Source: Planctomycetota bacterium (GTDB lineage Bacteria > Planctomycetota > Phycisphaerae > WQYP01). From it: a DNA stretch of 48,425 bases. The number at the start of each line of letters is the position of its first letter. Positions within the stretch are counted from its first letter, which is position 1. The stretch spans positions 1 to 48,425 of the forward strand of contig JAKBMM010000016.1 in NCBI GenBank assembly GCA_021831565.1, given 5' to 3'. Positions 35,501-42,625 of this stretch are shown here, piece by piece. The notes below the pieces were generated by a model. The model was not told the DNA's origin, searched no databases, and worked only from the letters and a program-made list of their open reading frames with translations. Both the position numbers and the translations under genes were made by a program.

Positions 35501-35899
35501 GTGGCCTACATCAATCTTCTGCTTCATACCTGGGGCAAAGTCGTGCTTCGGGATGCCCTTGAGGCGGGGCTGGTATTCATGCTCAACGACGCGATCCGCC
35601 AGAGAGTCTTGCGCGGCACTCGTCCCACCCAAGCGGCGTCAGCCAATGGCCGAGGTCCGATCGTCGTCGGAATGAATTCTGTCCTTACCAGCATGAAGGC
35701 CAACGGCGCGATCGACACCAAGACTGACAAGGGCAGGATGTTCGTATCCGTCGGTGGTCATCCGGCATCGGTTGCTAATGCGCCGGCGGCGGATATTGCC
35801 AAGGCAAAGGAAGCGATTCAGGCAGTCCAGAAACTGGGCGAAAGTCGAACCACGGCAGAATACACAGAGGTGCTCGATGTCGAATATGAACTTGTTTGA
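35501..35899 (+). CDS. Unrecognised 132-aa protein of the defence operon
   Basis: 132 aa from GTG 35501, 12 nt after the res stop and overlapping the next frame by 23 nt. I do not recognise the family. It begins with a mixed hydrophobic helix (MAYINLLLHTWGKVVLRDAL), has a basic middle (IRQRVLRGTRPTQA) and GRGPIVVGMNSVLTSMKANG, and ends in a charged helix (ADIAKAKEAIQAVQKLGE). There is no signal peptide or clear membrane segment. The ribosome-binding site is weak, so translation may depend on the upstream gene. The position suggests it is a subunit of the RM-like system, perhaps the partner of the protein whose gene is cut off after it. Confidence 0.65.
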   Translation: MAYINLLLHTWGKVVLRDALEAGLVFMLNDAIRQRVLRGTRPTQAASANGRGPIVVGMNSVLTSMKANGAIDTKTDKGRMFVSVGGHPASVANAPAADIAKAKEAIQAVQKLGESRTTAEYTEVLDVEYELV

Positions 35900-36005
35900 G
35901 GACAAGCTGTACGAGATCAAGCCGGCGGAAGGTCGGACGGAGCCGAGGGTGTGTGTTCGGCGTCTGCGACTGGTGGAAATCGGGTCACATTCGGGTCATG
36001 GCTGA
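35877..36005 (+). pseudogene. 5' fragment of the last defence-operon gene (possible ATPase), truncated by IS21-like remnant
   Basis: ATG 35877 overlaps the 132-aa gene and follows GAGGTGCTCG. The first ~34 residues (NLFEDKLYEIKPAEGRTEPR, then VRRLRLVE) read as genuine protein. They resemble the N-terminal front of P-loop ATPases found in defence operons, where such a basic Val-Arg-Arg-Leu strand precedes the Walker A motif; the Walker A itself is missing. The remaining eight codons to TGA (IGSHSGHG) come from the IS-like sequence that begins near 35972. The rest of the gene is not found downstream. The ATPase identity is a guess from a short stretch. Confidence 0.5.
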
Positions 36006-36362
36006 CCCGAATCGAATCTGCCGGGATTGTTGTCCATGCCGGCGTGTCTGACGCTTTGTCTTTTGGCGTTACGCCGCGGCTGGTCGGCCCGGCGAATTGC
36101 CCGGGAACTGGGGATTCACCGGGAGACGGTCAGCCGGCATTTGGCCCTGGCGGCAAAACCGGCCACGAACCCGCCCCCCGGCTCAGAGGCCGCATCGGCG
36201 GGCCTTTGGCGAGGTGATCCTCCGGCGCAAACGCAAGCGTTGCGCCAGCAGCTTGAGCTATCTGTTCAAAACGCTGCTCGCTTGATTCTACATGCGATTG
36301 CCCTGACCGGAAGATGGAGTTGCCCGCGAGGTGCGCGCCGGAGGCGAATTTTTGTAGTATAA
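35972..36362 (+). mobile_element. Degenerate IS21-like insertion sequence remnant
   Basis: The segment begins with repeated ATCGGGTCA/TTCGGGTCA units and a perfect 10-bp inverted repeat ATTCGGGTCA/TGACCCGAAT (35989-35998, 36003-36012), like the multiple end repeats of IS21 elements. It then carries the N-terminal part of an IstA-like transposase. No matching right end, IstB or rest of IstA is present, so it is a truncated relic. It interrupts the last gene of the defence operon. Exact boundaries cannot be set without a relative for comparison. Confidence 0.55.
36036..36290 (+). pseudogene. istA: IS21-family transposase (IstA) N-terminal fragment, frameshifted
   Basis: From ATG 36036 the frame encodes a helix-turn-helix (GWSARRIARELGIHRETVSR) followed by KPATNPPPGSEA, the usual front of IS21-like IstA proteins. 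After about 55 codons the IstA-like reading continues in another frame (FGEVILRRKRKRCASSL around 36205-36260), pointing to a frameshift. The catalytic DDE domain is absent. It is inactive. Confidence 0.55.
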
Positions 36363-36363
36363 T
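36358..36363 (+). promoter_or_regulatory. Possible -10 element for the small-protein/nucleotidyltransferase pair
   Basis: A perfect TATAAT lies 6 nt before ATG 36370. If used, transcription would start at or next to the start codon, giving a leaderless mRNA. No convincing -35 box is at the right distance. Low certainty. Confidence 0.3.
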
Positions 36364-36369
36364 TGCGTT

Positions 36370-36561
36370 ATGGAGCCGATGGTGCGGAAATTCAACTCGC
36401 ATGCCGCGGCGGACGAAGCGGACCGGATGTGGCGCCGGCGACTGACACCGCCGCAGCGGCTGGACATTTTGCTGGACCTGCTGGCCGCACAGAGGGGAAC
36501 AGATGAAGCTGCCAACCGATTTGCGCGCGTTTATCGAATCGTTAAACGCGGCCGGCGTTAA
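36370..36561 (+). CDS. Small antitoxin-like protein paired with a nucleotidyltransferase
   Basis: 63 aa from ATG 36370 (a second ATG at 36379 is possible). The segment ADRMWRRRLTPPQRLDILLD, a C-terminal VYRIVKRGRR, and a downstream nucleotidyltransferase overlapping it by 59 nt are the pattern of a common two-gene module. In this module a short protein of form ...W..(T/S)PEERL..L..L... precedes an AbiEii/MNT-like nucleotidyltransferase. Such pairs are treated as toxin-antitoxin or phage-defence modules, but the role of the small protein is not established. Here it may be all that remains functional. Confidence 0.55.
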   Translation: MEPMVRKFNSHAAADEADRMWRRRLTPPQRLDILLDLLAAQRGTDEAANRFARVYRIVKRGRR

Positions 36562-36690
36562 GTACCTGATCGTGGGCGGTTATGCGGTTGGATTCCACGG
36601 CTGGCCGCGGTTCACCGGCGACATTGACTTCTTCGTTGATCCCTGTGAAGAAAACGCCCAGCAAATCATTGAGGCCTTGGAACGTCGGGC
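36503..36690 (+). pseudogene. Nucleotidyltransferase (AbiEii/MNT-like) toxin, 3'-truncated
   Basis: ATG 36503 follows GAGGGGAACAG. The start (MKLPTDLRAFIESLNAAGVK, YLIVGGYAVGFHGWPRFTGD, then DIDFFVD) carries the nucleotidyltransferase signature GG-x9-D-x-D. After about residue 60 the family pattern stops. The open frame continues to 36853 only as antisense of the transglutaminase-like gene, which ends at 36690. About two thirds of the usual protein is missing. A deletion or recombination junction near 36690 therefore joins the accessory block to the core genes. Confidence 0.6.
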
Positions 36691-38639
36691 TAATTTTGCG
36701 TCAAGGGATGCTGGGCGAGAGCCAGTTCCCGCGCCACTTTACGGGCCAGAGAGCCTTTCCCCATCGCCCGCAGTTCCTCTTCGAGCATCCGGCCGACTTG
36801 ATACCAGTTGCTTTCATGGACAAAGACGGCCGACCAGCGCGGCGGCGGAATAATTTTCGCCCAGGTCCGCTCGTACAATTGGGGGATAAGATTGTTGCGT
36901 TTCTGATCCCGTAGAATTTGCACCGCTTTTTGCAGGGCCGTTATCACGAAAGGGCCGGCGTTGGCGTAATGATTGATTACGTAAAGATAGCATGCACCGG
37001 CGCGGTTTTCATGGCCCGCCTTCTTCCACATGGCCGCCTGGAACATTCGCACCCGCGCCGCCAGAGCGAATTGTCGCGTCGCAAACATGGCGAAAAGCCG
37101 GTTCCAGAGCAGATTCTGTTCCCGTACGTTACGGATTGACGAAGCCATCGGCGCCAGGACCGCCAGGGTAAAATCAGGATAGCGCCGCCCACACAACCGC
37201 AGCAGATGATTGGACCAGTCCTTTTTTTCAGCCAGTGTAAGTTTGCCCTTGTCCGCCAGGTATCCCACGGCGAACCACGCCAGCGTCAGACCACTGCACT
37301 GATCCACGGCACGGTGTAAAAATTTCAGTTGTGTCTGAATGTTATCAGCCCGGGGACGCTTGCGGTCGTCGTATACGCCATCCGGCGGGTGGACCGGGTT
37401 AAAACGCTCGCCGGCCTGCTTCATACCGATCAGTCGCAGCGCCGCGTCGGTCAGCGCGACCGCATTCCACCTCTGTCGCTGCGTTGTTCCGATGAGCTGC
37501 GCGGAAAGCGACAGGAAAGAATCCGGCTCCAGGCGTCGTGTCTGCGGATTGAGCACCATTCCCACCACGCCCTGATATTCCGAATACCGCCCCACGTTGA
37601 AATTCCACCATCCCCGCCGGCCCGCAGTCTGCAGAAAACCGACCCAGGCGTGTCCGACCACGCTGGAACGACCCGTGTCATAAGCCGTTGGTGCTCCGAT
37701 GGCCTTGCCCGCCTGGGCGGCGAAAAAGGCCTGATCCGCGCAAACTCCGCCGTACCGCAGAATATCCGGCAGATTGAAACCATGCCGGTCCAGCGCCACG
37801 GTGTCGCCGGAGATATTCCGCAGCGTCGAATAGTCGTAGCGGATCTTGAAAAACAGTCGGCCGACCATCGGATCTCCATGAAATTTTGCCAACGCCCATT
37901 TCATGTCCCGTATGCTCGAATCCGAATCCACCACATGAATCAGCAGCCGCGCCGGAACGTGGCGAATTCCGAAAAGCATCTCGCGCCGATACTTGACGTA
38001 ATACTGGAACAGCGCGACAGGATCCGGCGACCGCGCCGTGTTTTCGTTGATGTGCATAACCAGCGGCCGATAGAGCACGGCGCAAATCGCCGCGGTCAGG
38101 TTCGGGTACGCCGCCGCCTGTCGGCCAATCTTCTTGTGTATCTGGTAAAGCAGATTGTATACCGCCGGTATATTTTGCTGGTGCGGTTTGACCAGGAACA
38201 CCAAAGTGCCGGCCAGGGCATGGTTGGCCAGCAGCCATCGCAACAGCGTCCGCCGCTTGTTGGTGTTCTTGACTTTGGCGAGCTGGTTGACCAGCCGCCG
38301 TGCGAAATCCGCTTGCCGGATGACTTGCAAATGGGTTATGTGGTCATAACCGATCACGGTATCGAAAAGGTTATCCAGCGACCGGCGGGCGGCGGTGAAA
38401 TTGTCGCTATGGTTTAACGTGTGGAACACAGCGCGAATTTTCCCGCTTGCGTAAGACTGGAACTTTTGCCTTTGCGGAGGGTTCATGGTCGCGGCTTGGA
38501 TTGACGGCGATACGCCCAACAGGGGTAGTAGAATGGCAAGAGCCGTTAACGGGCACGGCAACTGCAGCATGGCCCGCTTCCCGGCAGTACCTGCTTTAGC
38601 GGGGTTCCTCTGGGGAAAATTTTGCATGGAGTTTTTCAT
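36690..38639 (-). CDS. Exported transglutaminase-like protein of unknown function
   Basis: 649 aa from ATG 38639, with GGAGACTCTTT upstream; the start lies 44 nt inside the 3' end of the glycosyltransferase gene. A signal peptide (LTALAILLPLLGVSPSIQA) ends near residue 49. In the middle (about residues 300-370) YGGVCADQAFFAAQAGKA, then SSVVGHAWVGFL and WWNFNVGRY give the Cys-His-Asp order of the transglutaminase-like (papain-fold) superfamily. The C-terminal 200 residues are helical, with repeat-like spacing. It is probably a periplasmic protease, peptidoglycan or peptide-linkage enzyme, but no substrate can be named. It is the last gene of the cupin-asd-truA-GT4 group. Confidence 0.65.
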   Translation of the reverse strand: MKNSMQNFPQRNPAKAGTAGKRAMLQLPCPLTALAILLPLLGVSPSIQAATMNPPQRQKFQSYASGKIRAVFHTLNHSDNFTAARRSLDNLFDTVIGYDHITHLQVIRQADFARRLVNQLAKVKNTNKRRTLLRWLLANHALAGTLVFLVKPHQQNIPAVYNLLYQIHKKIGRQAAAYPNLTAAICAVLYRPLVMHINENTARSPDPVALFQYYVKYRREMLFGIRHVPARLLIHVVDSDSSIRDMKWALAKFHGDPMVGRLFFKIRYDYSTLRNISGDTVALDRHGFNLPDILRYGGVCADQAFFAAQAGKAIGAPTAYDTGRSSVVGHAWVGFLQTAGRRGWWNFNVGRYSEYQGVVGMVLNPQTRRLEPDSFLSLSAQLIGTTQRQRWNAVALTDAALRLIGMKQAGERFNPVHPPDGVYDDRKRPRADNIQTQLKFLHRAVDQCSGLTLAWFAVGYLADKGKLTLAEKKDWSNHLLRLCGRRYPDFTLAVLAPMASSIRNVREQNLLWNRLFAMFATRQFALAARVRMFQAAMWKKAGHENRAGACYLYVINHYANAGPFVITALQKAVQILRDQKRNNLIPQLYERTWAKIIPPPRWSAVFVHESNWYQVGRMLEEELRAMGKGSLARKVARELALAQHPLTQN

Positions 38640-39771
38640 AAAGAGTCTCCAGTTTGGCCACCATGATATCGGCGTCGAACAGGCTTGCCGCTAACTCCCG
38701 GCCCGCCTGGCCCAGGCGGCGGCGTTTGTCGGCGTCGCCGGTGAGTTCCAGAACGGCATCGCCCATGGTGGCGATGTCGCCCGGCTGGATCAAGACTCCG
38801 GTACGGGAATGGAGGCAGATTTCCGCCGCGCCATCGCAGTCGTATACAATGACCGGAACGCCCGCCAGCAGCGCCTGCGGGACCGCGCGGGGAAGCCCCT
38901 CGCGGTAACTGGGATGTAAAAGTATATCCATCGCCGGGATCAGTTCCGCCACCTGTTCCGGCGAGACAAGTCCGGTAAGTGTGAATCGGTCCGACCAGTT
39001 GCGGCTGCGTATTTCGCTCTGAAAACGGTCATTAAATACGCCATCGCCGATCCATAGAAAATGCAAATTCGGTTCGCACGCCAGCACACGGGGGGCGATT
39101 TTCAGAATATCGTCGTGCCCCTTTAGCGGTTGCAGACGGGCAATGGTGCCGATGACGATCTTCTCGGGACCGATGCCCAATTTTCTCCGGGCCAGTTGCC
39201 GCGCCTCCGGCCGCGGTGTGAATTTGTCAATCTCCATGCCGCTATAAATAGTGGTAAACTGTTCCGGACGACCGATACCTTCCCGCAGCGCCTGGCGGGT
39301 CATGGCGTCGGCCACCGCCACAATCGCATGACAGCGACGCGCCGCCCAGCGTTCCAGAAGAATCCAACCCATATTGATGAGGCGCCCCTGGTACGGATGA
39401 AATGCCAGACCGTGCATGGTATGGACGATAACCGGTACGCGCTGCTTCCAGGCAGCGGCCCGGCCAAGAATGCCGGCCTTGCTGGAATGGGTGTGCACCA
39501 CGTCCGGTTGGAACCGGGCGAAAATCCGCCGCAGTTCGCCATACGCCGAGAAGTCGGCCGCGGGGTGGGGATTACGCCGCAGCGCCGGCAGTTCCATCAC
39601 CTCATATCCGCCGGATCTGGCCCGCGGCAGCAGCGATCCTTCCGGTCCCCTGCTCGGGCCCGTAATCAGAATCACCTCTTGACCGCGGCGCCGCAGACCT
39701 TCGCAGGTTAGAAGGGTGTTCTCCTGCGCTCCGCCGACGATCAATCGCGTAATCACGTGGACTATTTTCAA
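38596..39771 (-). CDS. GT4-family glycosyltransferase
   Basis: 391 aa from TTG 39771, which overlaps the truA stop (TTGA) and follows GGAAGGGTCCAA; ATG starts further upstream lie inside truA. The start KIVHVITRLIVGGAQENTLL is typical of GT-B GT4 enzymes, with HTHSSKAGILGRAAA and VHTMHGLAFHPYQG in the N-lobe. The C-lobe has GTIARLQPLKGHDDIL and the nucleotide-sugar motif HPSYREGLPRAVPQALLAGVPV (E-x7-E pattern). It is cytoplasmic and likely acts in LPS or exopolysaccharide assembly. Acceptor and donor are unknown. Confidence 0.88.
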   Translation of the reverse strand: MKIVHVITRLIVGGAQENTLLTCEGLRRRGQEVILITGPSRGPEGSLLPRARSGGYEVMELPALRRNPHPAADFSAYGELRRIFARFQPDVVHTHSSKAGILGRAAAWKQRVPVIVHTMHGLAFHPYQGRLINMGWILLERWAARRCHAIVAVADAMTRQALREGIGRPEQFTTIYSGMEIDKFTPRPEARQLARRKLGIGPEKIVIGTIARLQPLKGHDDILKIAPRVLACEPNLHFLWIGDGVFNDRFQSEIRSRNWSDRFTLTGLVSPEQVAELIPAMDILLHPSYREGLPRAVPQALLAGVPVIVYDCDGAAEICLHSRTGVLIQPGDIATMGDAVLELTGDADKRRRLGQAGRELAASLFDADIMVAKLETLYEKLHAKFSPEEPR

Positions 39772-40538
39772 TTGGACCCTTCCGGAGCGGCGAAGCGAAT
39801 CCATTGCAGGCACAGACCGCTTGCCGGGGCGCAGGGACCCGCCTGCGAGCGATCAGCGGATTCCAGTATCCGGGTGATTTGCTCCGGCTTCCAGCGAGCG
39901 CGTCCCACCTCCAGGACGGTTCCCACCATCGTGCGTACCATGTGATAAAGGAATCCGTTACCTTCGACGCTGAAAATAATCATGGGGCCGCGGCTGTGAA
40001 TTCCACAGTGGGTGATGGTTCGGACGGTGCTGCGAACCCGATCGCCATCGGGACTCCGGCTGCAAAAGGCGGCGAAATCATGTTCGCCTTCTAATCGCCG
40101 GCAAGCTTCTCCCATGGCCGCCAGATCCACCTTGCGCCAATGGTGGTATACAAAATGTCGATAGAACAGGGGCCGCTCGCGATTGCACCATATCAAGTAA
40201 CGATACCGCTTGCGCCAAGCCCGCGCCACATCAAAACCGGGCGGGGCGGGAATCAGTTCCCGGATCAGGATGTCGGGGGGCAGGCGGCTGTTGATCGCCA
40301 GGCGCATTCGCTGAGGCGCCAGGCGGCACTCGGTATCCATCTGCGCCACCTGGCCGCAGGCATGCACGCCCGTATCCGTCCGTGAAGAACCGGCGATTAC
40401 CACGGGATGATTCACAATTTGGCCGGCGGCTATCTCCACGGCGCGCTGCACGGTGGGGAGCGGATCGGGCTGCCTCTGCCAGCCGCAATACGCCGTGCCG
40501 TCATAGGCGAGGGTGAGTTTATAACGAACCAACGACAT
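39768..40538 (-). CDS. truA: tRNA pseudouridine(38-40) synthase
   Basis: 256 aa from ATG 40538. It converts uridines 38-40 in the anticodon arm to pseudouridine. The start LTLAYDGTAYCGWQRQP and the catalytic region SSRTDTGVHACGQVAQ (Asp in RTDxGVHA) are diagnostic, as are RYRYLIWCNRERPLF and FLYHMVRTMVGTVLEVG near the end. Length is normal. It begins 6 nt after asd and overlaps the glycosyltransferase start. Confidence 0.94.
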   Translation of the reverse strand: MSLVRYKLTLAYDGTAYCGWQRQPDPLPTVQRAVEIAAGQIVNHPVVIAGSSRTDTGVHACGQVAQMDTECRLAPQRMRLAINSRLPPDILIRELIPAPPGFDVARAWRKRYRYLIWCNRERPLFYRHFVYHHWRKVDLAAMGEACRRLEGEHDFAAFCSRSPDGDRVRSTVRTITHCGIHSRGPMIIFSVEGNGFLYHMVRTMVGTVLEVGRARWKPEQITRILESADRSQAGPCAPASGLCLQWIRFAAPEGSN

Positions 40539-40544
40539 TGCGCT

Positions 40545-41561
40545 TTACGCCAGCAGCCTCTGTGCAATTTGTACGGCATTGAGCGCGGCGCCCTTGAGAA
40601 GCTGATCTCCGGCCACGAACATGGCGATCGACCGGCCGGAGGGATCGCTGATATCCTGGCGGATTCTGCCCACCAGAACGTCGCCCTGGCCGGAAGCGTC
40701 GCGGGGCATGGGAAAATAATTTCGATCACGATCGTCGACCACCTTTACGCCCGCGGCGCCGCTTAGCAGTTCGCGAACCCGCCCGGAGTCGATCGGATCG
40801 GTACACTCTATATGCAACGCTTCGCAATGCGCCCTTAACACCGGCACGCGAACACAGGTGGCGGAGATGCGGATGTCCGGATCATTGAATATCTTGCGCG
40901 TCTCCCGGACCATTTTAAGCTCTTCCTCGTTATAACCGGTTTGCGGATCCACGGCCGCATTGTGGCTGAACACATTAAAAGCATAAGGGTGCGGCAGCAC
41001 CGTGGGGATGTGGTCGCGCCCTTCCAACGCCGCTTGCGTGGCGCGAAGCAATTCCTGCATGGCCGCGGCGCCGGCGCCGCTGGCGGCCTGGTAGGTCGCC
41101 ACGATCAGCCGGCGAATCCGGTTCACCCGGTGGATCGGCCACAATGGCACCAGCGCGATAATTGTCGAACAGTTGGGATTGGCGATAATACCCCGATTTC
41201 GGCCTATCATTTCAGGATTGATCTCCGGAATCACCAGCGGCACTTCCGGATCCATGCGGAACGCCGAGCTGTTGTCCACCACCACGGCGCCAGCCGCCAC
41301 GGCCAGAGGCGCGAACTTTCTGCTGATTGCTCCACCAGCGGAAAACAGCGCCATATCCACGCCGTGGAAACTCTGGTCCGTAAGTTCGCGAACCGTCAGC
41401 AAGGCGCCCCGGAACGGCATGGTCTTGCCGGCGGATTTCGCCGAGGCGAAAAGCCGCAGTTCCGCCAGGGGAAATTTTCGCTGTTCCAGAGAGTTCAGAA
41501 ATTCCACGCCCACCGCGCCGGTCGCGCCGACAACAGCCATTACAGGATTCGTTTTCATCAT
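40545..41561 (-). CDS. asd: Aspartate-semialdehyde dehydrogenase
   Basis: 338 aa from ATG 41561 (ATGATG; 41558 is equally possible, and a weak AGG lies upstream). The upstream extension to 41618 overlaps the cupin gene and is unlikely. NADP-binding VVGATGAVGVEFLNSL is at the N terminus, the catalytic cysteine is in ANPNCSTIIALVPL, and ATYQAASGAGAAAMQEL and the substrate-binding/His region follow. It reduces aspartyl phosphate to the semialdehyde, feeding lysine/diaminopimelate (see dapL at 6076), threonine and methionine. Confidence 0.94.
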   Translation of the reverse strand: MMKTNPVMAVVGATGAVGVEFLNSLEQRKFPLAELRLFASAKSAGKTMPFRGALLTVRELTDQSFHGVDMALFSAGGAISRKFAPLAVAAGAVVVDNSSAFRMDPEVPLVIPEINPEMIGRNRGIIANPNCSTIIALVPLWPIHRVNRIRRLIVATYQAASGAGAAAMQELLRATQAALEGRDHIPTVLPHPYAFNVFSHNAAVDPQTGYNEEELKMVRETRKIFNDPDIRISATCVRVPVLRAHCEALHIECTDPIDSGRVRELLSGAAGVKVVDDRDRNYFPMPRDASGQGDVLVGRIRQDISDPSGRSIAMFVAGDQLLKGAALNAVQIAQRLLA

Positions 41562-41571
41562 GTAATCAAAC

Positions 41572-42321
41572 CTACGCCACGCGCAAGCCTTCGGCCAGAA
41601 ATTCTTCATCCACCGCATAGGGGCGAAGGTCGCCGCACAGGCCGGGCTTGGGGGAATCGTTCATCGGATATATTTGAGACCACCGCGATTTTTCCAGGTA
41701 TTCCAGGCGTCCGTCGCGGATGAAATCAACCGCATCCTGACTTTCTTTCAAGTCCCATAGCGCGCCGCTTTTGAGGACCCATTCAAAACTGGCCGCTTTG
41801 GGCGTGAGAATCCGCCGGGCGTGCCGGTAAAGCCGCCGAAGCATTTCCCGGCCCTGTTCCGGCGCGTCGAGCATCGCCCGGCGCAGCGGAAGAAAACCCT
41901 CGACCGCCAAATTCCGCCGCTCGATGGCGTCCGCATGGCTGCTTACCCTGATCGCGGCGGCATAGGCGTTGTCATCAGTCATGATTTTCTCGGAGAAAGT
42001 TAAAATGAAGTCGCCGCGCTCCGCCAATCCGCCGTTTTGCATGATAATCAGAATTTCCAGATTCTTTCCCGGATTATGCAGGCGGTGAATCATTCCCGGC
42101 CAAAAAAAAACCACTCGCCCGGGCGCCAAGGCGATATGTTCGTAGCCGTTCGCACAAAGCAGTTCGAGGGCGCCTTCGCCGCTGAGTACGTAATACATCT
42201 CGGAACAAACCGTATGAAAATGCGGGCTGCCGCCGCAGACTCCGTCCGGTCCGGGTTCCGTATAAACCCGCAAATGAGAAAGACCTACGCCCGCCGGCAG
42301 AATCAATTGCCGAATGTCCAT
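41572..42321 (-). CDS. Cupin-domain protein
   Basis: 249 aa from ATG 42321. Residues ~30-105 form a cupin: SPHFHTVCSEMYYVLSGEGA has the HxH-x4-E metal site, and PGMIHRLHNPGKN carries the second histidine. The C-terminal 140 residues are helical and not recognised. Small cupins of this type bind sugars or metals or act as isomerases. The reaction cannot be given. It is the first gene of a minus-strand group, 10 nt upstream of asd. Confidence 0.75.
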   Translation of the reverse strand: MDIRQLILPAGVGLSHLRVYTEPGPDGVCGGSPHFHTVCSEMYYVLSGEGALELLCANGYEHIALAPGRVVFFWPGMIHRLHNPGKNLEILIIMQNGGLAERGDFILTFSEKIMTDDNAYAAAIRVSSHADAIERRNLAVEGFLPLRRAMLDAPEQGREMLRRLYRHARRILTPKAASFEWVLKSGALWDLKESQDAVDFIRDGRLEYLEKSRWSQIYPMNDSPKPGLCGDLRPYAVDEEFLAEGLRVA

Positions 42322-42420
42322 TGCTTACCAAATCCAGCACACGCGCTTTGTCAAATTAGGATGGTAACAGATCAAGTAAGCGGTCACAATGCCGAATTTC
42401 AGCGTAAGTGGGAGGCGGGT

Positions 42421-42440
42421 CCTGCCTACCGACAGGCAGG
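42421..42440. repeat. Dispersed 20-nt palindromic repeat, copy 2
   Basis: CCTGCCTACCGACAGGCAGG forms a 7-bp stem (CCTGCCT/AGGCAGG) with a 6-nt loop. It matches 18 of 20 positions of the copy at 16405-16424. Confidence 0.6.
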
Positions 42441-42495
42441 CATCTTGTTGTCCGACATGAACCTATAAGTGCTCTGTCACACCCCGGTGGCGCAT

Positions 42496-42521
42496 CTATG
42501 TTTGCCCGCGGGCTAACATAG
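42496..42521. repeat. 26-nt palindrome (possible operator or terminator stem)
   Basis: CTATGTT at 42496-42502 pairs with AACATAG at 42515-42521, around the perfect palindrome GCCCGCGGGC (42504-42513), with one T-T mismatch on each side. It has no following T-run. It could be a dimer-bound operator or a bidirectional hairpin. Confidence 0.5.
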
Positions 42522-42625
42522 AGCAGTGGAATTTGGATCATTAATTAGTTTTTTCAAAAATTATAAAATTATGGCTTTACCCCTCGTTTGCCCGGAGAGC
42601 TGATCAATCCTGTACAATTCTCCGG

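Larger units (their letters stand above)
42322..42625. other. Intergenic region with two palindromes between divergent genes
   Basis: No gene is visible. It holds a copy of the 20-nt palindromic repeat (42421-42440), a 26-nt near-perfect palindrome (42496-42521), and an AT-rich stretch (42541-42572). The last could be the promoter region of the membrane-protein gene at 42626. Confidence 0.55.

Noticed and set aside
24750-36005. Assignment of the defence operon to DISARM or BREX
   Set aside because: No DUF1998 (DrmB), phospholipase D (DrmC), PglZ, BrxL or Lon-like gene is present. The methyltransferase has type III Mod motif order, and Res is a type III helicase-nuclease.
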